A stretch of 64,000 nt of DNA. Source: Saturnia japonica (taxonomy: Eukaryota; Arthropoda; Insecta; Lepidoptera; Saturniidae). Within the stretch, counting starts at the first letter, position 1. Every line of letters starts with the position of its first letter. This document shows positions 22,300 to 34,439 of this stretch, in pieces. Where the stretch lies: contig CM065316.1 of assembly GCA_033032175.1 (NCBI GenBank), positions 6,170,115 through 6,234,114 of the forward strand, given 5' to 3'. The position numbers were made by a program, and so were the translations under genes. The notes beneath the pieces are model-generated. The model searched no databases. It was not told the DNA's origin and saw only the letters and a list, made by a program, of their open reading frames with translations.

Positions 22300-24190
22300 G
22301 ATTTATGAAATCCATTTTAAACTAATACAAATGCTTAGAATGTTTGGCATTTACATGTTAGTCTGGTATGTGACCGACAAAAATCAATTAAATCAAAACC
22401 AATTATGTACTATTGTGAGTACACTTTTTCATACGAGACAATCTATCTCTAAAGTAGGTACAAAAATATCTAAGATAGTAATAATTATGTTGGCTTGTAT
22501 TTATTGCATTTCACAAAAAATAGACTTGTCGTAGTATCGTTGATCGACCCGCATGGTTCCAATATATCGAGATCCATAATAATTGCATTACAGGCAATTA
22601 CCGAGAGATGGCGTTTACCTTTTACCCTTTCGAATTTGTTTACTTCATAGTTAAAAAAAGCGTATTAAAAATAGTTTTTTTTAAGAAATTATCGATTGTC
22701 CGTATTCTTTATTCTGAAATAAATTTTTGTCGAGGATTTCCACGAGGAACAAGTTTAATTTGTAATTTACTACTTAAGATATACGCTTTAACCATTTGTA
22801 TAAAAATATCTCTCTGTCCCTATGTATATATGTCTTGATTTATCTAAAACATGGTTGGATCGAGTATTATAAATAAAATTTGGGAAGCATATGTATTTTC
22901 TCAATCCTCAATCTTTATTGGCTAATAATTCTGTTAGCAAACGATAATAATTTTAGAAATCGTAGAATAATTTCAAAAAATACATTTTTACTTAATGTCA
23001 ATCAAAATCAAAACTCTTCACTATGATTACATGTGATAGAGTTTTTGTTCCAAACTAAAAGTCATGTATACAATATACAATAAAAGATACTGTAATCAAT
23101 TAATCTAATAAAAATCCCTTCTTAACATTTTACTTCTCATTTGTCACAAGTTTATAGCAGTGAAAGTTCTAGTTGTGTGGTACGACACCGGAAACAATGT
23201 AGGAAGTGGGAAGTACGTAATTTACGACAAAAGCCCATCAAATTGTTCGTATAATACTGGATTGGATAAACGTATTTCTAGACAGTCGTTCGACCTATTT
23301 ATACATAATATCACTGGAGGTTTTGTTTCAGTGACATGATTTCATCAATTTGATGTACGTATAAGTGAATTATATTTCACACCACAACTAAAGTGTACCT
23401 AGTCGTCAAAACGGACCGTACAAAAAAAATGTTTAAAATTTCATCGTTGTTGATATTCTGTTTTAAAAACAGGAATTTCCAAAAAAAATCGTTGAAAAAT
23501 AATAAAATATAAATATTAATATAAAATATAAAATTAATCATTGATCAAAAAGTAAGATGCTTGAACAACTGTGTTATTTATGTAGTTATATAAAAAAATT
23601 CAAATCATATATCGTTCAATCAATCATTAATAAATGCTTTTAATTTTTTATGCAAACTTACCTCAATTTAATACATAAATTAATAGCCAGAACTCCGAGT
23701 CGTGTGTTAACATTAATAACACTAGTTCTCAACGCGGCAACGCTCTGATAATTTCTGTAATGTAATCAATTACCCGTAATAATTATCAAACTAAAATAAT
23801 ACGTAACATTTCTACAATCGGATTTTCGTAATTCTTACATTGTTTCACGAATTGTTAAACGAACCATGGGAAGTGTTTGTGAATTGTGATTTTATTAAAA
23901 TTCAGCTATGTTGTTATGCATAATTATTGTTTGTTGAAATATAATTACTGTCATAATTTTTTTATGAATATTTTACATAAAAAATTGCATATCATGAAAA
24001 TGATTTATTTAATTTACGCAATACAAATTTTATATGTGTGGATATGTGTAATTTTATTAGTAATAATAATAAGCAATTTAGTAAGACTATAGCGATAGTA
24101 TTTTTATTTGAATAAAATAATTATATTAGAATCAGAGCCACGTTATAGAGCGCTATCCGTCTCTTTGATTGACGAATAATTTTAAAACAT
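22300..24190. other. AT-rich non-coding stretch
   Basis: No supported gene. A plus-strand frame without ATG (about 23156-23338) stays open but has no known motif and is listed as rejected. Confidence 0.45.
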
Positions 24191-24194
24191 CTAT

Positions 24195-24485
24195 TTTATT
24201 GAAACTATTGCCGATGTATATTTAGAAACTATTTAAGGACCAATAGTTTGTACTTGGACCTGAAGCAGTTTCCCAGCACATTTAACGTGCGAGAAGAAAC
24301 AGATCGTCAACAATTTCAATGCTGAAACCTCCTTTCCACCGAGGATGGGGAGTTACTTTACTCCCGCGTCCTAACAGCGACTCAAGCCTTGTTCCAATCC
24401 TCAAAGAAGGTTCTTGAGCCCTCTGCTTGCTTGATATAGTAACTCTATCATTCACTAGTTCTACATAGTTGACCCTGCACTTCAA
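24195..24485 (-). other. Weak candidate terminal exon with downstream AATAAA
   Basis: On the minus strand a 67-codon frame (24485-24282) reads with ordinary protein composition, including ISSKQRAQEPSLRIGTRLES and HPRWKGGFSIEIVDD, and ends TAA. A possible acceptor (GAAGTGCAG) lies at its start. An AATAAA lies about 82 bases after the stop (24200-24195). The stretch is more GC-rich than its flanks. I recognise no domain and see no partner exon, and AATAAA is common in AT-rich DNA. It could equally be an old repeat. Confidence 0.2.
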
Positions 24486-25314
24486 ACGTAAACAGAAACA
24501 TAAGTTTATAAAAACTATATATATTAAGTATGCGATAGATCGAATGGTTGACTAGTTAGATTGAATTCGCGGAATTGCATGCATAGCAAAAGCCTAACCC
24601 AAGGTTCGGCCATATTAATAACAAATTCAATATCTATGAAGACTGAGACAAATGTTAGTAAGAAAATAAATATTTATATTATCAAGTTATACAATTTATG
24701 GGATAAATTGTATTTTTAATATTCTATGTAGGGATTTCTTTAATGTCAAGTGTGACAAATACACTTTAATGAATTTACTTTGCATATGTTCGGTATACTA
24801 TACAATAACCCATAAAAAGGATACACTGACATAACATAAATCAGTCATAAATTTATATAAAATACTTGTTATGGGAACTGCAGAAATAATATGTTAAACA
24901 AATAAATAATAAGCATAGGTAATTATAATCTTTATAGACACAAAGCAAAGCTTGCTTTTAGAATGGCTAACGATATTCCCACATTGTAAACTGTATGGTT
25001 TATACAATTATCTACTGAAATCGAACCATTATTTCGCGTATAATACGGATACTAAAACTATCATGATTTTTTTTTATATTGATAAACAGTTAAATTAAAC
25101 GGCCCTTGACCCCTATTATAGATTTAACGAAGTGTGTTGACCAATTATAGAAAGGTTAACGCGTTAAATTCATTATAAACATCAAAGCGAACACGATTTC
25201 CTATAAGTTTCATAGTTTTGAATAAATACATATAAATGAAAGTAAAATGTTACATTTTACACTCATTTTAAAATGTCACATTCTCAATCGGGAACGTTAA
25301 CCGTTGTTAATTTA

Positions 25315-25385
25315 TTAACACCCTTCATGACATCGATTGCGTTGCGACTTGCGAGCGCATCCCGTACTCTCACTTTCTGCGCTGA
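25315..25385. other. Small GC-richer patch
   Basis: About 70 bases of markedly higher GC (GCGTTGCGACTTGCGAGCGC) within AT-rich DNA. No gene or repeat is assigned. Confidence 0.25.
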
Positions 25386-25539
25386 ACATAGAGTTAGTAA
25401 TCTTTTGAATGTATAGATATATTATTGGAAATGTACAAAATGTTTTTAATTCATGAACTTTGAAATAAAACTTGAGTAATTTCAATATTGCCCACATTTC
25501 TTCATTTAAGTAAGTAATCGCTTATGTATGTCGTTAACT

Positions 25540-25690
25540 TATAAAAAAATTAAGGTATTTCAACAGCCGACACAGAGTATGTCTATCTGTATGTATGTAT
25601 GTTTGTGTATCTATTTATCTGTCTGTGCCATCGTAGCTCCCAAATGACTGAACCGATTTTGATCTAGTTTTTTTGTTTGAACGGTGAACT
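25540..25690 (+). repeat. Repeat end with GTATGTATGT microsatellite and CCGATTTTGAT
   Basis: Reads CAGCCGACACAGAG, TATGTATGTATG and ACTGAACCGATTTTGATC, a phrase order typical of decayed ends of lepidopteran interspersed repeats. Single copy in this form here. Confidence 0.35.
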
Positions 25691-25764
25691 CTCGTGTTCT
25701 TAGCTATGATTCAATAAAATTTGTTCAGTTTGTTGAACATTATCAGCTCTTTTCGTGTTGGTAA

Positions 25765-26060
25765 ATTGATAATCTATCTTTCACAAGTCTGATCGAGTCG
25801 AAGGTTGGTATTCTGACATTTCTGTGATCATAGAAGAATATGGTAACCATGACCTGATGCTGCAGCATCATCTAGAATTTGCCTAACTACTCACCGGCTT
25901 ACAGTACTGTAGAGGTAAGTAGGTATCGTGTTTTGGACTCATTGGAATGGTCTTAATTTATTCGTGTCAGGGGATTATAAATTTTCAATTTACCTTGATA
26001 TACCATAAACTCTATAGAACTCAAAAACCACATAACCGATTTGCATGATTCATTTTTTAA
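25765..26060 (+). repeat. Dispersed repeat family K, second copy
   Basis: Aligns with 8010-8245 in the same orientation (AAGTCTGATCGAGTCGA, CCATGACCTGATGCTGCAG, GGAATGGTCTTAAT, TTTTCAATTTACCTTG). Confidence 0.55.
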
Positions 26061-26374
26061 TTTATAAATATGTATACTTTTGACCAGGCTTTAGAATATA
26101 TTTTGCCACTTTAGGTAATATATGGAACGAAATACGACGGTAATAATAAATAAGGTAGATAAAAAAATCAACTCATTTTCTTGCAATCCTGACCTAAGCC
26201 ATTAAATATTGAGCAAATATATTACTTATTATAATTGTTTAGAACAGAAATAACTAGAAAACTCGGCACTACAACAAAATCAAATTTTAAATTTAAAGCA
26301 CAATGACCGCTTTTATGTTACAAGAGGCATTGTAATAAATACATAGGTTGAAAAATAAATAAAATCAAATATTC

Positions 26375-26440
26375 ACTTTTTTTTTATCACGTTACCACTT
26401 ATTTTGTAGTTCACGCAAGCAAAGCCGCGGGCCATTCTAA
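26375..26440 (-). repeat. Fragment of family 3 repeat
   Basis: The minus strand reads ATGGCCCGCGGCTTTGCTTG, the GC-rich start of family 3, and nothing more of the family follows. Confidence 0.4.
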
Positions 26441-26949
26441 CAAATTATTATTATAAACATATAGTAAATATATTAGATTAAAGGAAGCATTAAAACAATT
26501 TAGCAGTGTTATTTTACTGAGATTGTTACGAACAATGTACGAAACTTAAATAAAAACTTCTAGAAGAATTTCTGATGTTTATCGACATAAATGATAATGA
26601 CAAAAAACACATACTCAGTGTTTAGGTCTAATATATTATATGAAGATCCACAGAGAAAATTTATGAGTTGGCGTTAAATAATATAATCAACACCTACTTC
26701 TAGAAGTATCAGTAACCTTGCCCCAACTTAGTAATTTTTTTCTTAAGATAGTAACCATGTAAAATTTTCGTCGTTCACTAAAATTTTTCTTTAAAAGGTT
26801 CCTGCTTTTTTTATTAACGGATTTATAATTATAAGCAAACTTGTAATATTTTCATTAATGATAAATAAATAATGACTCACTCAAAGTATTTCTTAGGGGT
26901 TGACCTAAATACAGTCATTTCTAAAAGTTTCGTGGTCTATAATGGAGTT

Positions 26950-27002
26950 CACGGCACGATTGTTTGTGGTTCGCTTTGTGTGGCGTCGCGCTTCGTGCCG
27001 TG
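26950..27002. other. Perfect 10-bp inverted repeat, 33-base loop
   Basis: CACGGCACGA (26950-26959) and TCGTGCCGTG (26993-27002) are perfect inverted copies around a GC-richer loop. It could form a hairpin. No gene is near it. Confidence 0.5.
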
Positions 27003-27148
27003 TGACTAGGGACTGGTCCTACTAAATAAGATGTGAGAAAAATTGTATTTAATGTATTTAACATAAATTCTATTTTTCCTTAATGACTTACATATAATTT
27101 AAGAAAAGATTGTTTCATAGTTTTTTTGATATCCCGTCGTCGATAAAA

Positions 27149-27262
27149 GCAAATCAAATCAAAAATACTTTATTCAATTTAGGCCTCAAGAAGGCTTTCA
27201 AAATACTAACAACGATTCGTAAAAAATTCCAGTCGTCGAGAAGAGCCGATAAGAAATGCGAT
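27149..27262 (-). repeat. LINE 3' UTR-like fragment
   Basis: The minus strand reads ATCGGCTCTTCTCGACGACT, then TAAATTGAATAAAGTATTTT, the same end as 52500-52645 (+) and 34067-34170 (-). It resembles the AATAAA-bearing end of the LINE whose coding tail is at 52325. Confidence 0.55.
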
Positions 27263-27264
27263 CG

Positions 27265-28600
27265 ATTTTAACAATTAATACATTTTTTTACTGTGTAAAT
27301 AATGAGGCATAAACCTGGACGCCCGATACAAATATTGTGTCTACTATATATCGAATCACAGCTAGTAAAGAATACAAAATCATGTATAAATATATGTAAG
27401 GATTATGACGGTATTTATATATTATGTAGATAAAGATCAATATTTTAAGATATTGATTGAAAAATAAAAAATTTGCTAATATGTAGTTCAAGGTTTTGTC
27501 GCTATAGCTCAACGTTAGTAGTGTGACTTGGATTTAAACCTGTGAAAAAGCTGTACTTTCACGACTTTCTGACTAATTGTCACCTTCAAGAGTTATTACT
27601 CTTATTTTTATTGAATATTGACATTTTTTACAAAGTTCTGCTCGGAACATAATTACGGTTTTTAACAAAAGATGCACGAGGTAATCTGATTCAAGCGAAG
27701 AAGTCGTGTGAATTGAACTTGTTATAAATACTATTTTAATACTATTACGAACTTTGATTCAATATCCCATTAAAGTGACGGATATTTTTTTTGATGCCCT
27801 TAATTTTTAATGTTTTTTTTTATTACGAAATTAATTTTCTCGCCAACGATTTCTTATTAAATATAATATGAGGGTTATATTATCAAATAAAATAATTGTT
27901 CTTACCTCCCTAGGCGTGTTTGTATGTATGCTTACGTTCTTTCATCTATATACCAAATCTCCTATTGCGTTCTAGGGAGTTAGGAATGTAAGCTGTTTTT
28001 ATTCTGTCTCCAATATAATTATATTTAATTTAATTACAAGATTTTAACTTTCGCCAATATGTTAGCTGATCCTACAAAGGTTATATTTATGGTGCTCACA
28101 TTATTCGAGAATCAATTATTCAACATAGGTGATATTCTATGCACACATTTACACACACAAACATCTGCACTCTGGCTAAGTTTTAGTATACTTAATATAT
28201 TTTAAGTATTAGGCTCGAACGTATTATATACATAGTTTTTTAATTTAATTTATTGATGTGAGCAGTTGACAGTGTCAATAAAACTGTATAATATAGGTTT
28301 TTTATAGTTATACTATATTATGTGGTTAATAATATCTGGGTGACCGAGCTATGTTCGGTGTCTTATAAACAAAAAAAGAAAAACCTAGGTAAAACTTGGA
28401 ATGTAAAAATTATATAAATGCAAAGTTTCATCGAAATCATTGGAGCCGTTTCTATATATATATATATACAAGAATTGCCCACTTAATATAATAAGATAAG
28501 TACTGAATTATAATTCAATTTTGTTTTATTTCATAATACTACCTACCATTTTAATATAACTTCCTACATTTCCTAGTATTCCGAAATGTTTTTTTTTTAT
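27265..28600. other. AT-rich non-coding stretch with (TA)n
   Basis: No gene is visible. A TATATATATATA run lies at about 28455-28470. Confidence 0.5.
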
Positions 28601-28606
28601 ATTTCA

Positions 28607-28857
28607 TAGGTGTGCTTGCCACAATCTCACCTGATGTAAAGTGACGATGTGGCTCATGATGGTACTTAACACGCTAAGCCTAGTGTGAGGACTTGTACCC
28701 AAGTGTAGCTGCAGTACCTATAGATGCCAGTAGTAGCTAGCCAGGTGAACATTAGAAAGTGTCCTAAAACCCTGCCATGGTTTCATTACGATGGTTTCAT
28801 TCACCGCGAGCTCGGACTCATTGTAGGGATTCGAATTCACGTCGAACCTCTTCACAT
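28607..28857 (-). repeat. SINE-like repeat, family S1
   Basis: Same order as 1139-1435 and 47160-47430 on the plus strand: CTCACCTGATGTAAAGTGAC, GTAGCTAGCCAG, CCATGGTTTCATTACGATG, then a GATTCGAATTCACG end that is a B-box on the minus strand. The A-box half of the head is missing. It joins directly to a family S2 tail. Confidence 0.55.
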
Positions 28858-28925
28858 GGAGCTGTAAAAACCGACTGAGGCCTCAGAGCCCATATGACTA
28901 ACAGTATAGTCAGATCGAAAAAAAC
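28858..28925 (+). repeat. SINE S2 tail fragment
   Basis: AGCTGTAAAAACCGACTGAGG, CCTCAGAGCCCATATGACTA, ACAGTATAGTCAGATCGAAA and an A-rich end. This is the 3' part of family S2. Confidence 0.6.
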
Positions 28926-29293
28926 ACAAAACAGTCATGAGAAATGTCGACAGAAGTGAAAACTTAAAACTACAAACAAACAGTTGTTATTTTTGGATAT
29001 ACAAATTAATTGTTTGATCTTAAACTAAAACTTGTAAATCAAAACTGTTTCATACAAGAAATTTGCTTTATCACGTTAGTAAAATAACTCCTAAATTACT
29101 ATAAAATACACATTGTAGGTATTGAACAAAATGATGTTCTTAATTTTTCGGTTATATTGCTACAGAGTCCGTTTTCTTTGTTATTTAAACTATACGAAAT
29201 ATATCTGTACGAAAATATTAATATATTTTATACTATTTCTTATTATTATTTCTTATTATCAATACATTCACAGCTGGCCCAGTGCAATAAGTT

Positions 29294-29377
29294 TTTTTTT
29301 TTTTTTTGAACTTACTATACTATTAGCCTATCCAAAAACAGAGCCGCTGCGGCTTTTACAGCTTCACGGGACTTGTT
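29294..29377 (-). repeat. 5'-truncated SINE S2 insertion with 9-bp duplication
   Basis: A poly(T) run (the poly(A) tail of the minus strand), then the S2 tail and GCCGCTGCGGCTTTTACAGC. It is flanked by CAATAAGTT at 29285-29293 and 29378-29386. The tRNA head is absent. Confidence 0.75.
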
Positions 29378-29389
29378 CAATAAGTTATA

Positions 29390-30870
29390 TATTAATAGGA
29401 ACAGATATAGTGTTATCGTTAACACGTCACGTGACCATGTCGATGACGACTTACATGAATTGATTCCCTATTCAAAACTTCCTATAGAAATTGTCACTTC
29501 AAAAAAAAAAAACAGCGTTTAACTGACATGATTATGCGGGTGAGTTTGATTGAAAATTGTATCATTTATGCAGGCTTGTATGTATTATTATGTACCAATA
29601 ACAACCAAACAATATGAACCTAAGATTATCATCTACGAATCAACCAATGATGGTCGAACTTTCAGTTTAATACGACAGTTCATTTTATTGTGAACAGTAT
29701 AATCACCGCTTAGAGGATCATTTTGTGATGGTGATGAAATACTAAAGCCAGGAGCCGGAATTAAGTATGCAATCGGAACCGGTTGTGTAAGTGCCATTTC
29801 ATTTACCACAGCTTATTCATAACTATTGAGTAATAAGGTTTTATTTGCATCTAATATTAAAATAGAACCATTTCATATAACCGCTCTATTTAAAGTACTG
29901 ACTGGCTTGGCAGACGTTGTTCTGCCCTTTCCAGTAATTTCAGATTATAACCTTTTCACAGCGCCACTTATCCCGATTTTTTTACCTGAAAACATTCTCA
30001 GGATCTAACGGAAAAAAACATACAAAGAATTACGCGTATCCATCCATTGAATCGTGAATTATGGTCTTAAATTCATAGAAAAATCCGATAGAAACACCTA
30101 ATTAGAGCTATTACGAACATTTTAAAAGTAAAAATAACCTGACTCGTAATACGATTGTTAAGGGAGCTGAACACAATAAGGGCGTTACAAAATATTTTAC
30201 CCTGGGCGCTTGGATAGCTAAAGTTGGCACCAGCTCAAGACAACAATACCTGTGATTGAATGTAACAGGTCTGTCCGTATGTATGCTTAGGATTTTAATG
30301 AGGTTTTCACTACCATTTAGAGATTTTTTTACGGAAGGGATACATTACAATGAAGTTTTTGTTTAAAAGAGAAAATTCTATTATTTGTAATCAATTTGTC
30401 GAAAAATGATTTTTGAGCGCTTACATGGCTTACGCTGGCTAAAGCTTATGAGATACATCAAAATAATGTTCTAAAGAATAGTAGTTCCTTAAGAAACTTA
30501 AAGAAAAGTTCGTGATGGCATATGTCTATTTCCTAAGGTTGACTCGCAGTAACCATTTTTATCTTCAACGTAATAATTAAAAATGTTACGTTAGTTGCAA
30601 AGCTATTTTCTCCAATTCGGTATTAATCTTTATCCAGATAAGTTTATTTAACTTGGGCACTTAATGTAGATTAAAATTATTCTTTGCAGTTTTTTATTGA
30701 AATGAATACCATAAAAGATATCAGGAGTTCAAAATTACATGCGATCTGAGAAATCCCTCTCAGCAAAACCGGTCACAGTCGGTTGGCCGCCAATCTCCAG
30801 CTATGAAGAATTGCGCGAAGCGAGTTAAGCGCACTATTCGTAAATATGAAGTTACATAACATACCATCAG
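29390..30870. other. AT-rich non-coding stretch
   Basis: No gene or recognised repeat. The open frame at 29826-30008 lacks motifs. Confidence 0.45.
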
Positions 30871-30876
30871 GCATGT

Positions 30877-31115
30877 ATCTCCGATGTGTTAGGCAGAGGT
30901 GTACACCTACAGTTCGCCAGGTATGTTTTAGGGCTCATGTAATAGGGGGCGAGCATATTGCCATTAATCGGGCACAAAGACAAACTTCGAGATTTTACTG
31001 ATAGTTTCATAGAAAAACCCAATAACACTTTGCTCGACCTGGGAACTGCACCTAGGATCTCGAGCATAGCAGTCGCGTTTAGGACCACTACTAGGCTAGA
31101 GGCAGTTATAAAATA
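30877..31115 (-). repeat. tRNA-derived SINE-like repeat, family F
   Basis: The plus-strand block GCGAGCATATTGCCATTAAT, CGGGCACAAAGACAAACTTC and TTTCATAGAAAAACCCA recurs at 55905-56045. The part at about 31030-31110, read on the minus strand, has decayed tRNA-like boxes (GTCCTAAACGCGACTGCTAT, then a GATCCTAGGTGC-type B box). Orientation of the element is minus. Confidence 0.5.
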
Positions 31116-31324
31116 ATGATCTATCAATATTAAAACGATAAAATCTAAATCAATCTTTTTAAAACATAAATTACACCATTTTGTAAACTGTACCCGTGCG
31201 AAGCTTGGGGCGAGTCACTAGTTTATAATATTATATAATAAAGCTGAAGAAGTTATTCGTTTGAACGTGTTATTCTCGGGTACTATTAGTTGGATTTGAA
31301 AAAATATTTTGTAATTTTATAGTC

Positions 31325-31510
31325 CACTAGCGGTGTGCCCGCGGCTCTGCACGCGTTTAGAGTTACGCAGTAGTTATTTACATCCAGTAACTTTATTTTT
31401 ACCCATATTATTGACAATTCATATGCCGTAGCAATTGAGGAATGGCGTGTATTTCCCGTGTACAATTTTCATCAAATAATTATTTTTATTTCTTTCTTAC
31501 CATAAGCATA
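31325..31510 (+). repeat. Dispersed repeat family D, second copy
   Basis: CTAGCGGTGTGCCCGCGGCT, CACGCGTTTAGAGTTACGCA, GTAGTTATTTACATCCAGTA and CCGTGTACAATTTTCATCA match the minus strand of 20915-21510. Confidence 0.6.
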
Positions 31511-31519
31511 AATATGCTA

Positions 31520-32580
31520 ATTTCCCCAATTTGAGACATGACGGGTTTTTCAAACAAACTTTCACCCAAGTTTTATTTTCACCATATGTGGAATAACACA
31601 ATGAAATGGTTCAAGTTTAGCAAAACTGTATAATCCAGGTAATTTACAGTAGGTATATCGCTTAGAATATATAAACTCCCGCGAGCCGCGATTGACAGCG
31701 CACGTCTTCGTCAATACGTCAATCACAACATTCCGTACTGCATAGTTAAACAATTTAAAAACACTTCAACCAATCTTAAAAATAATGCTGGTCTATTATT
31801 TTATTAGAAATACAATACATTTCTTATTAAGTATAACAATGCCAATATATCAACAAACCAGATTGACAATCAACAAATTGGTTGGTATGGCAGCCGATGT
31901 CATTTCACCATTATCGCGCATGCATATTTTGTTTTCCTATATTTGTTCATAGAAACTTTCATCCCCTATTTTCTACCCTTAAATTTTTATTTTCGCTACA
32001 AAAAGTACCCAGACAGAAAGAGTTACTTTCGCATTTATAATATTAGTGTGGATTTATTGAGAAAGGTTATAAACTATCAAACATCACCCTATAACCCTTA
32101 AGAGCGAAGCAATTATCATATAAAGTGTACATCAGAAAGTATGTTAAGTGAGAACGAAGTAACAGTGCAGGCGGACTGTGGGTGTTATCTATCAATAAAT
32201 CAACATTTTTTATAACCGCCTAGCACAGTTAATAGATTATTAAAAACGATCAAAATTATACGAGGTTTAATGTATAACTACATATCTCAAAAGTACAAAA
32301 TAAATATATCTATATTCGTATATAAAATTATACCTGACTGGCATATCAATACGCAGAACCCAAACTAGAAGTAGGCTATGTCACCTTGACAATTTGCATG
32401 CCGCGGTCGGTTTCTTTTACATTGCAGGTAAAAACAAAGGACGTATTTTTGGAAATTCAAACCCTAAGGTAATAAGGTAGTGAAAAATGGTTGAAAATTG
32501 TTTTTTTTTTGGAATGCCCTCGAGCCAAATGTTGGACGTTCTTCGAAATTCGTCAGTTAAGTAAGACGATATAACCAAAC
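31520..32580. other. Non-coding stretch with one decayed repeat end
   Basis: CAGACAGAAAGAGTTACTTT and CGCATTTATAATATTAGTGT at 32010-32055 form a common lepidopteran repeat end; a related end is at 56370-56395. No gene is seen. Confidence 0.45.
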
Positions 32581-32588
32581 CAACTTCA

Positions 32589-32765
32589 ATGATTTTGAAA
32601 AGTTTCCTGGTGTATTATCGAAGTTGAAGATCCAAAGCTAAAAAATTAAAATGGGGCCACCAACAAAAAAAGAATCATTCAAATCTGTTCATAAACAAAG
32701 AAGTTGTGATTGAACATCCATAAAAAAACATTCGAATTGAGTAACCTTCGACTTTTAAAAACATA
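32589..32765 (+). repeat. Dispersed repeat, family 5
   Basis: CCTGGTGTATTATCGAAGTT, AAAGAATCATTCAAATCTGT and GAACATCCATAAAAAA, ending near a degenerate 'CGACTTTTAAAAAC'. Same order as 39480-39700 and, in its right half, 36480-36630. Confidence 0.6.
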
Positions 32766-33324
32766 TTCTAATGAGACATAACTCAAATTTGACGCGGGCG
32801 AAGACGCGTGCAAAACGCTAGTAAGTAATAAAATAAGAAAAAATATAGTCGACCGGCCTACGATGATTATAAACAAACATTCATTATTATTCGTAGGTAT
32901 ATAGTTGTCTAATTAACTCTTCGAAACGACTTTCCCTTTGCCGCGGCTCATTAGCCGTCGACACGCGTGAAATAATCTCCATTCTTCATAGCGAGTGTGT
33001 TATCAATCTGTGTTATGTTAAAAGAAATAAATAAATAATGCATGTCAAAGAACTTCATATAATATTGATATTTTAACAATTTTGTCAGTGTGCGCATCTA
33101 TATTACCTACATACATTATCAAACTTGTCGCTTATGGATAATGTGGCCAGTATCAAATTTTTTTACACTTTCTTTTTTATGTTTATTTTGGATACTATGA
33201 AGAATTTTGAGACCCTAACTTAAAGCTTATTTTATGGCTTTTTTATGTTTTTGAAAAAATAAGACATGAAAAAAAAAAATGTTAATGTTATCTGTCGATT
33301 TTCATACTTTGTGTTCAAGATCGT

Positions 33325-33600
33325 ATGAATCGTATGTTCGTCGCAGTGTGTATCCGGACGTCGGTAAATAGTTGCATTTTTAGTAACTTTTGGTCCTCGC
33401 GTTGTTACACGAGCCGAGGGAGCAAAGCGAGAAAGCCACGGCGGGGGCCGCGGGCCGTGCCGACGCGATATCCTAGTATACTGTTCCGGCACAGAAGGCG
33501 TTCCAACTCAATCCTCAGGAGTAATAACCTACTGTAACTGACCTCAGTACTGCCGTCCTTTAGAGGTTGATTACACCTTCTAGCTACAGAAGCCATTTAA
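33325..33600. other. GC-rich patch with possible old frame
   Basis: The stretch 33400-33480 is strongly GC-rich (GCCACGGCGGGGGCCGCGGG) in AT-rich surroundings. A 63-codon minus-strand frame (33596-33405, from MASVARR) covers it. I recognise no family, and it could be a CpG-rich repeat fragment. Confidence 0.3.
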
Positions 33601-34066
33601 CAACAGAAAGAATACATGCATGCTTGGGTTTCTTCATATCTTAATAAAAAATGAAAACACATAATTTCGGTTACAGAAGTCTAGTGATATATATTTTGTG
33701 CTACTCTGATTTGCCTAAAATTACATTAAATTACAAGTGACAATGTCTTTGAAGGTAATATTTCGCCACACATTGAAAGTGTAAGTACCTACCTACTGGC
33801 TTTCAGTTGAATTACAGACGGGTTTTTACCCAGGAGATTTTGATAGACAAAAGAGCTTTTTACCAAAGTTATGATCGCAAAATATTTTTCACATATAGTT
33901 TATTCTTACTACATAATCCGAACCTTCTATATGTAATCTAATAGAATTTATTACCAAATATAAATAATTTTCAATACTTATAATGTAACCAGTTTATTGG
34001 AAAAGGTATTAATGGAATAACTATTTTCATAAAAATTTATAATTAAAGTTTTAATCAAGGTTGAAA

Positions 34067-34170
34067 AATATTTTATTCAAGTTAGGCTCTAAGAAGGTTC
34101 TTATGGTTGTCTAAACATTACTAAATCCCAGTCAGCCAGAAGAGCCAGGAAGAAACTCGATCAAGCTTAT
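34067..34170 (-). repeat. LINE 3' UTR-like fragment
   Basis: Minus strand: CTTCCTGGCTCTTCTGGCTG, then CCTAACTTGAATAAAATATT. Similar to 27149-27262 and 52500-52645. Confidence 0.5.
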
Positions 34171-34315
34171 TGAAATGAAAAATTTGCCAGCGTTGTGATT
34201 TGAAGCGCGATGAATCAAAAAAGCGACAATAAAAAGAGACAAACAGATACATCTATAAAATTTAGCCTGCGAAAGAATTCATTATACATGGGCAATACAA
34301 GTCCTGATTTTTTTC

Positions 34316-34430
34316 ACATCGTCGAATTGGTCTAGTGGTTTTCTGACCAGAGTTCTACGCACTGTTGCATGTACAGTACGAGTGCTATCGTACATTCGTT
34401 CGATAGTACAAGTCCAGGTGTTTTTGGATT
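34316..34430 (+). repeat. tRNA-like SINE head fragment
   Basis: GAATTGGTCTAGTGGTTTTC resembles the A-box region of tRNA-derived SINEs, and about 65 bases on a decayed CGTTCGATAGTAC could be the B box. A short imperfect hairpin (CTATCG...CGATAG) lies around it. Too decayed for a real tRNA. Confidence 0.35.
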
Positions 34431-34439
34431 TTTAAAAAG

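Noticed and set aside
23156..23338. Open plus-strand frame without ATG (ending ITGGFVSVT)
   Set aside because: No start, no strong splice sites, no known motif and low support against AT-rich background.
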